From Leptodontidium sp. MPI-SDFR-AT-0119 (lineage: Eukaryota > Ascomycota > Leotiomycetes > Helotiales > Leptodontidiaceae): a DNA stretch of 64,000 nucleotides. The stretch is from positions 310,001 through 374,000 of the forward strand of contig JAHLEZ010000021.1 in NCBI GenBank assembly GCA_020726505.1, given 5' to 3'. Under the pieces are notes generated by a model. It did not search any database, was not told where the DNA came from, and saw nothing but the letters and a program-made list of their open reading frames with translations. Shown piece after piece: positions 57,291 through 64,000 of the stretch; position 1 is the stretch's first letter, and each line of letters begins with the position of its first letter. A program made the position numbers and the translations under genes.

Positions 57291-58788
57291 GACGTCCTTA
57301 GGTGTAAGAGGAGGTACGGGGGACTTAGGTCGACGCAGGATAGGCGAAGGAGAGGGCGTACGCTGGCGGGTATCCGACGACTGTCTTGGAGTCGGGGTCG
57401 GGGGTCTCTATGCCGTAGTAGCCGGCGTAGGGGAGGTCGCACGCTAGCTTTCCTTCTTCAAGATGCCGCGCGAGTCGTTAGTGTTATTAAAGGAGACTCG
57501 GGGGCCCTCGCAGGCAGCGGTAGTAGTTCGTCTATTAACTCGTCCGACAGCGATGTTTCGTAACTCGCGGTCTAAGACGGCTAAGAACTTGTCGAGAGCC
57601 GTATAGTCTCCGGCGAATTTATATTTCTTAGTTCGGATGTCGTACTTAAGCTTATCTAAGACTTTCTCACAAACGTCGTCGAACTAACGGGCAGGTGAGA
57701 TCTTTCTAATAGCCGTATATATTATAAACTTTATATAAAACTTATTATACGTTATATTACTTATTTATAATTAGTTATACTTGAGCTTAGTTGTTTGTAC
57801 TTGGTTATAGTTAAAGAAACGCTAGTCTAAAACCTTTAAGACGTCGGCGGCTCTATTAAAGTCTCTAGTAAAGTCAGGGTTTATTCGTTAAAGGATAATA
57901 GTCTTAGCCTCTCCCTTCGTACACTTAAAGTAAGTATAAACTTACGATTCGCTAGTGAAGAAGTTACCCGAGTACTTTTAAATAAAGAGCTTTATATTTA
58001 TCTTCTAGGCGTCGTATTTAATTTCGCCCTTATAATCGCTAAAGGGGGTACAGGGGTACTTGACTTTATTAGGCTCAACGGCTGGGGTGGCAGGGTTCAG
58101 CTTAGGGAGGTAATAGTCGGCGGTAGGCTAGAGGTCCGCCGTAAGAGCACGTATTAATCGGTCGGAAGGGGAGGGAGTGCTAGTCTCTTGGCGAGGGTTA
58201 TTGATAGCATATTAAGTAAGGGCTTGTGTGATAGCGGCGGCAATAGTAGAACTAACGGAGTCCTTGATTAACTGATCTACCTTAGCCTGTTGAGCGGGGG
58301 TAAGGCCTTCTATATTAGTAGGCTCTAGCGATGTGTCGAAGAAACGCTGGGGTTTGTCCTCTAGGTCTAAGTCGAATCCGTTAAAGCTCTCTAGTTCCTC
58401 CGAGAGAGTCTTTACTGAAGAGATAAGGGTGTCGGTAAAGCCTAGCCGTACCGGGGCGCTTCTTTCTCTAGAGCTTCGCTGACGAGGGAGGGAAGTCGGT
58501 AATAGTAGTAGTGCGGGGTTAAGGGGTGTTTTAAGTTGTTGATTGATTTGTTAATTAGACATTCGTTCGAAACAGGGGCGCGCGTCAAGTTATAGTAAAG
58601 TAAGTTGACCGCGAGAGAATATCTAGCTTTCTCTAGGACAGTCTATTACTAGGGCAGAGAGGTACTTATCTGTCGAATAGGCTAAGGTGTTGAGGCTTAT
58701 TATTGACTTACTATAAGGGCAAGTCGACAAGGCGTAAGACTAAGTAAGATATAACGCTTTATAGTAGAGGGGTGTTAGTCTTTTCTTA

Positions 58789-59090
58789 TATTACGGCTAA
58801 CTAAAGGTTAATACGGCGAGTTGACTTAAGCTTTATATTTGGACTTAAGGCTACGCTTAGAATCAAGAAGAAAAGACAAGGAGGAAAAGAGGGCCCTCTA
58901 TAAGGGAGGGCTCGAGTATATATACATAAAGGACCCTCCTAATAGGGCCTAGCGTAGTCGAGTGCCATTCACGTTAATATGTCGCAGGCCCGCCACCTAG
59001 TCTTCCCTATTAGGCTTAGCGCTGTCGCATAGCCAGCGATGCTACGAGCCAGTGTCGGTTAGAATGCGAGGCGCATCGCAGGTCGTAACA
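58789..59090 (-). repeat. Gypsy2 5' LTR
   Basis: 302 bp. The plus-strand edge reads TATTACGGC (from TGTTACGGC). On the minus strand it is followed by taagaaaagactaac (58774-58788), the presumed primer-binding site. Confidence 0.93.
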
Positions 59091-59599
59091 GAATCTGTTG
59101 CGGTGTTATTTTAGTCTCTATTAAGCTATTAACGTCTATAATATTAACGAACTTGACTAGTTCTTTAATATCGCGGGGTGCCTTTGGTTTATTATAAGTA
59201 AATTAAGACTAAATCTTCTCTTAGAGCTTGTCTAAAGTCTTATACAGTTCTTGTCTAAGTACTTCCTTTCGTTACTTAGTCTTGACCGGAGCTATTATAG
59301 CTTTAAAATCAGTATTATTAGTATTATACACTAGTAAATTTTAGATTTATATTAATTAGTATTTAGTATAGTCCTATTAACTAATAATATCCGAGTTAAG
59401 GTCTTTCGTAAGTTCTTTAATAAGCTTAATATAACTTATAACAAGAATAGTCGGAGATTGTGTCCCCTTATCTCCCTTTTCCTTAGTAAGTGTAACTTCT
59501 TTTCTTGCTTTAAGGAGTTCTTTAATTACTTTAGCTCGTCGCTTAAGGTTAAGGTTATATAAGGTATTTAAGACTTACGTTAAAATATAATGTCTTTTA

Positions 59600-60960
59600 G
59601 ACCTTCTGTCTAAGGGAAACTAGACAGGGTATAACTTCTTCCCCTTTTATTATAAGTCGATGTAAATATAGTTAGTGTCGTCGGCTTTATAAATAATACT
59701 AAGACTAATCTATTTCTTATAGTTATAATATTAGTTTATATAGTTATAATACTCCTAGGGTCTTATGCCTAACTAGTATTAATTCATATATTAGCAGTAA
59801 CTATAATTATCCCTAGTACACTTATTATACCTCAAAGAACTCGAATTTGTTATATTATAGTCGACGGCAGCTTACTCTTAGACTTCTTTAAAGAATATAA
59901 ATATATTAACTTTAGTAGTAAAGTTAGTATTAGAGGCTCTTTAAACTATTACTTTAAGAATCTTTATATATTTTAATCCTTTAGTAATAAAATCTAAATC
60001 TCTTATATTAACCTTACTTAAGTTCTTAGTAACTTTCTTTAAGGTAAAAAGGAAATTAAATATAAATAACTCCTTGTCTTATTACTTTAGTACTTTAGTA
60101 ATCTTGTCTTAGGTAGAGTTGTCCTTATAGTTAGTAAAGTCAGACTAATGCCGGGGTACTAGTCTACTACTACGAGGTAGAATAATATAAGTCATTAGTT
60201 AAGGTATAAAGCGCTTAGTAAATAGGTTAGTACTATTAATATTACCTTATACTCGGTTAGTAATGCCTTACTCTTTAGTAATAGCGCTTAACTTCCTCTC
60301 AGAGTTAAGGTGGGCCTTTATAGTAAAGTAAACCTTTTCGAATAGGTTTATATTATTAATGTTTAAGGTTTTACTATTCTTAAAAGTAGCCTATATAACT
60401 TTAGTTCGTAGATTCTAAGGAAGAGAGAAGATAAATCTTATAGAGACTTACTTATTAATAAGGTTGCCACAGTTAATATAATTAATAATAACCTTTTTAA
60501 ATACTTAGAGGAAGTCGCGGTATTATTTAAGAGTAAGCTCGCCGTCTCCTACAAGAGTCTTAAAGTCATACTCAAGTCGGTTAAGGTAATTATTAGTATA
60601 TAGGCGGCGTTCCGTATTATCGCGCTAGTACTCCTGAATTACAGTATTCTTGAAGCTAATATAACTACCCTCTTTAAAGCCTAAAAGCTTCTGAATAGTC
60701 TATATATGAGCTTAAGTAGTGTACTTAGTAACTTATTTTTTCTTAACTTGATTACTAGTGATTATATAAGCTATAAAGTATTAATTAAGAATCCGGAAGT
60801 AGTTGTTAATATTAATTTTATTAAAGATAAGGGCATTTAGGGTTCCGGCGATAAGTATAAGCTAACTAAGATGGATTTTCAGGTTCTTTAAGTCGTTTAT
60901 AGTAAAGGTAAGGCCGGAGTATTAGTGTGGCCTTATAAGATTAGTAGAATTAGAACTACT
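59600..60960 (-). pseudogene. Gypsy3 gag relic
   Basis: Minus-strand reading with stops at Gln codons: LLGFKEGSYISFKNTVI, YLNRLEYDFKTLVGDGEL, YRDFL, NSKTLNINNINLFEKVYF and later a degenerate zinc-knuckle-like KCTRDNYSYC. The helical, charged character and position next to the 5' LTR fit gag. The protease should lie between here and the gypsy2 insertion but is not readable with confidence. Confidence 0.65.
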
Positions 60961-62070
60961 AGTCCTTTGCTTTTCTTTCTTTCCCTTGTTTCTCTTTTAA
61001 GAAGTCTTTAAGGTTTAAGAAGTAATGTCTTTAGAGAGTATAAAGGTATTAAGGCTTAACTTAATAGTGATTTTAGGTCTAAACAGAGGAGTTACTCTTA
61101 TTAAAATAGAGCCAGGGGGTATTATAATGTTATTAAACCCACTTATTTTAAGGTTGCCGTAATTATAATTAATGTTTCTATTATTTAATATTATGCGTTG
61201 TCGTAAGAAGGTCGTAATAAGATAAGTTAATAGTATTATTAATTAGAATATAGGAAAGTAACTAAAAATATAATATATTAATTATTAAAGAAATGTAAAG
61301 GAAACCCCTTCTCTTAAAATAGAAAGTATATAGGCTTTCGCTTACTTTAAAGCGAAATAAATGTTAATAACTTTTAGCGAAGGTTTAGGGCCGTGCTCTT
61401 TAGTTAGCCCTTAGCGAACGTTAATAACTACTAAAATAAAATAAACACGCCCTAAAGCTTAAGGCTCGTACACGGAAATTACAAAAATAACAAAAGCAAA
61501 TATAATAAGAAAACAAAGTAAGGAGATTAATACTCGGCGTAAGCTACTTAGGTTTTAGACTAGCCTAGAAGTTCTATGTCTCGCCGAATACTCTAAAATA
61601 TAAGCTCGTTAGTACTTTACTTAAGCCTCTAATATATTAATTTTAGTTCTATTATAAAGTCTCGACTTTTCTTAGCGTTTAAAGAATATTAGTTACGTCT
61701 AGAAACACTAAAACCTTCGCTAAGAATAAAAGCTAGTGCGAAGTAGCTAGGCACTATGTCTCGGAATAATAGAATTAGAATAGTGGCTTAAGGGAGATAA
61801 ATTTTCTAATACTATAAGTGCTCTTACTTTATAGCTTTCCTTAGTTCCTTAGTAGCCTTTGTTCTCCCTAAGTTAAAGGTTCGTATTCTTTATATTCGTC
61901 GTTTTGCCTTAAGGGCTAAGAGATAATTAACTAAATAGCTCCCTTAGTTTAAACAATTGTCGTTTTTCTTGACTCTCCTTATATAAGTTAATATATAAGG
62001 GCCTTACTATTATACTTACTTAGTTCCTTCTTTAGTAGTAACTTACTTCTTATATAAGTCACTAGAAATA
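60961..62070 (-). other. Gypsy3 leader region
   Basis: AT-rich sequence between the 5' LTR and gag. No frame or repeat of its own seen. Confidence 0.5.
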
Positions 62071-62351
62071 TGTGAGAGGGACGAACCCTAATTTATATAA
62101 TAAAAGGGTAGTATATAGCGAGCTACTAAAGGAAATTCTAAGCTCTATAAATAACAGATTAATCAAATCTAAAGATATTATATATCTAAAGAGTACGAAT
62201 TAGTAAAGGAGAGGAGGGAAAAGAGTTCTAATAAATAAAATATATTTAGTGTTACGTTCTTGACGTTCTATAGTCAAGTGTTAGCTCCTTATATGTGCGA
62301 AGGTCTAGCCTAGTCATGTGACAAAAGAAATTAGCGGCTGTCCCCGCCACA
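62071..62351 (-). repeat. Gypsy3 5' LTR
   Basis: 281 bp from TGTGAGAGGGACGAACCC to CCGCCACA. It ends about 210 bases before the ATG of the next gene, so an LTR edge is part of that gene's upstream region. Confidence 0.9.
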
Positions 62352-62558
62352 TTACTTGATACATAATCGCAGGAAACGTTCGTCTCCGCAACTGCTGCAA
62401 CTTGGCGGACTCTAAGATTTAACTGTACTGCACGTCGTGAACAGCTTCACCAATTCCGGCGACGAGACTGTAACTACCTCGCCACTTAAGCGACTATAGC
62501 GACCACAGCTCCTCCAAACGCTCCAAACGCTCCAATATCCTCTTTCTACCGCTTGAAC

Positions 62559-64000
62559 ATGAATAGCATGGCCCAAGAGACAAGCCGTAATGTCTTAGGT
62601 TTGCCACGAACCTCATCACTTGTGACTACTACAATGCCAGCAGCCAACAAGGACTTAGTCTTCGTGCATCTCAATGAAGTTACTGGCCCTGTTCAAGACA
62701 TAGATACCCGAAACAAGGTAAGAGCGCATGTGATGCGGGATTTTCAGCGAAAGAGACATCACAAACCGAAGGCTAGCAAGTCGAACAAGCGATCACTCTT
62801 GCCTACTTTGAAAACGGACTTGATAGAGGTCGATACTCAGAAAAGGCAATCATTATCGCCCGTGTACCTTGGTACTAGTTCAGATGACGATCCCGAAGCG
62901 AGTATAACAATGATGCGCCTTCTAGATCCCCAATTCTTGGGAGAGCTAGAACTTTTCAACACCTTACCAATTGCTAGCTCTCCCCGACTACAGCTGTTGA
63001 TACACTACTGTGAGCACTGTCTCCCTTTTTTAGGTCACATACATAATTAATCTTTTAAGATAACGAAGTTCTCGTAAACAGATTGATTCCAGTCGACCCG
63101 AAAAACAAATGGTTCAACTACGCTATCACAGATCCAGCGCTATTTCACGGCATCATGCTACATACAGCTATGCATCATCGACTCGTCCATGGTGAGAATG
63201 ATGAAGCAGAACAGTTGCAGTTCAAGGGAAACACGATCAAGATGGTTGAGGGACGGTTAGAAGATCCAGTACTAAGTCGAAGTGATGATACGATAGGTGC
63301 TGTTGTATGTTTGGTGCTGCTTGAAGTAAGTAGAGTTCTATCAGATCTATGGAAGCATTTGATTGAGACGTGAGTAGAATTAAGAAGGGAACGTGACTCT
63401 TTCAAATATCCATATGAATGGACTGGAAAGAATGGTAGCTCTCCGAGGTGGCATAGACAACCTCGGCCTCGCAGGCATCCTGCGTAGGAAGATCCTCTGG
63501 TTACTTGATCCACACGCATATAGTTAACATGCACTGACGCGTTTCCAGGGCTGACCTGTGTAACGCTACGATCTCAGCTAGAGAGCCTCGCTTCAACTTG
63601 ACATCCACGAGCCAGCATCTCATTTCAGACTTCACGGGCCCCTCGGATATCAGCGGTGCATCCTTATCACAATACTTACACGTGCTAGAAGAAGTATTCT
63701 CAGCAAGTTGCGCTTGTCTAGACGAATTCGAAAACATTCGCACCTCGCTAAAAGCGATATCAAGCCAAGATCACCTAGAAGCAGACATTACCAGTACATT
63801 AAGTGACAGCATCTACCTCGCCGAACGTAACCTTTTCTATCTCCTGAGAAGCGTTAGTGATTTCCCCTTATTGCACTCTCCGCTATGTACTGCAATAGGT
63901 GCGCCAAATTTTATCGCAGCACAGATATACCTCTACCACACTCTCCGCGATTTTCCGTTCGAAGTCCCCCTGTTAAGCATCTTCATGCAGCGCCTCAGTG
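62559..64000 (+). CDS. Fungal transcription-factor-like protein (Fungal_trans_2-type region), 4 exons seen, 3' end outside
   Basis: Exons 62559-63009, 63060-63329, 63388-63499 and 63549 to the edge. Introns 63010-63059 and 63500-63548 have good gt...ag ends and join in frame (HY/NEVLVNR; LW/ADLCNA). The middle intron (63330-63387, gtagag...aagaag) is chosen because it keeps the frame. From ATG 62559 (MNSMAQETSRNV) the protein shows VFVHLNEVTGP, RAHVMRDFQRKRHHK, WFNYAITDPALFHGIML, DDTIGAVVCLVLLE, LERMVALRGGIDNLGL and ILWADLCNA. This is the layout of a large ascomycete family related to Zn2Cys6 regulators but lacking the N-terminal zinc cluster. Its targets are unknown. There are no stops, and composition is normal. 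Confidence 0.8.

Larger units (their letters stand above)
52502..59090 (-). mobile_element. Gypsy2: complete chromovirus, lightly RIP-mutated
   Basis: The element is 6589 bp, with 302-bp LTRs (52502-52803 and 58789-59090) and perfect duplication gaatc (52497-52501 and 59091-59095), inserted in gypsy3. The minus-strand order is gag with zinc knuckle, protease, reverse transcriptase, RNase H, integrase and chromodomain. A polypurine run (ggaggggggggtaa) adjoins the 3' LTR at 52804. It is the least mutated complete element in the window, but stops are still frequent. Its family also supplies gypsy1, the solo LTR 34625-34924 and the fragment 43005-43613. Confidence 0.95.
43614..62351 (-). mobile_element. 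Gypsy3: long RIP-mutated Ty3/gypsy element carrying gypsy2
   Basis: LTRs 43614-43893 and 62071-62351 (about 280 bp; TGTGGGAGGGACGAACCC to CCGCCACA) are flanked by ttac(t) (43610-43613/14 and 62352-62356). The minus strand carries gag (about 59600-60960), reverse transcriptase (about 49700-50100) and integrase (about 47430-48450). A polypurine tract next to the left LTR (rc taaagggggggacg) confirms the direction. After removing gypsy2 (6.6 kb) the element is still about 12.1 kb, owing to about 3.1 kb between the integrase end and the 3' LTR. Reading frames hold many stops. LTR spellings such as CTACTATA for CCGCCACA show RIP. Confidence 0.9.

Noticed and set aside
57252..57563. Plus-strand frame with Arg-rich translation in gypsy2
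   Set aside because: Antisense shadow of the gag zinc-knuckle region; unlike the gypsy4 antisense ORF it overlaps coding sequence.
29341..62351. Centromere
   Set aside because: The block is large and AT-rich, but it consists of ordinary nested LTR elements, and nothing in the sequence alone marks a centromere.
1..64000. CRISPR arrays, tRNA or rRNA genes, bacterial operons
   Set aside because: None seen; the sequence is eukaryotic with introns. A tRNA scan would be needed to exclude small RNA genes fully.

Overview
The window looks like a chromosome segment of a filamentous ascomycete (Pezizomycotina). The evidence is short introns of about 50-70 nt with fungal splice sites, a HET (heterokaryon incompatibility) gene, a fungal-type transcription-factor-like gene, and long AT-rich tracts. 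In those tracts CpA and TpG look depleted and TpA enriched, the signature of repeat-induced point mutation (RIP). I cannot name the species.

Layout. (1) 1-11474 is a nest of retroelements: a Ty3/gypsy chromovirus-type element (gypsy1, cut by the window edge) that took in a solo LTR (747-940) and a Ty1/copia element (copia1, 950-10685). Copia1 in turn took in a small gag-only LTR element (6476-8544). Gypsy1 itself sits in the transposase gene of an old piggyBac-like DNA transposon (11475-12208). (2) 12209-29340 is a gene island: a three-exon HET gene, a 5'-truncated peptide-transporter (PTR2/POT) fragment, three decayed coiled-coil genes on the minus strand, a multi-pass membrane protein and an Arg/Ser-rich protein. 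(3) 29341-62351 is a large RIP-mutated block. It holds gypsy4 (32744-42388, plus strand, chromodomain) with several insertions, a chromovirus fragment, and gypsy3 (43614-62351, minus strand), which contains a complete chromovirus, gypsy2 (52502-59090). (4) 62352-64000 returns to normal composition with a four-exon transcription-factor-like gene that runs off the right end.

Insertions were delimited by reading LTR termini (TG...CA, or their RIP products) and target-site duplications (TSDs). Nearly all have a 5-bp TSD: taagg, gcctt, gttct, gaaga, ctgaa, ccttc, atctt, c/ttaaa, acttg, attta, ttcgc, gaatc; for gypsy3 it is ttac(t). The nesting order follows directly from these. Protein families are recognised from translated motifs only.

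Most unusual points: a gag-only LTR element nested inside a copia element with which it shares its terminal 17 bp and primer-binding site; a decayed antisense gene with an apparent intron near the 3' end of copia1, and a second antisense ORF near the 3' end of gypsy4; Tf1-like self-priming signals in gypsy2 and gypsy4; a duplicated polypurine tract bracketing about 3.1 kb of extra sequence in gypsy3; and host coiled-coil genes carrying RIP-like nonsense changes and frameshifts.
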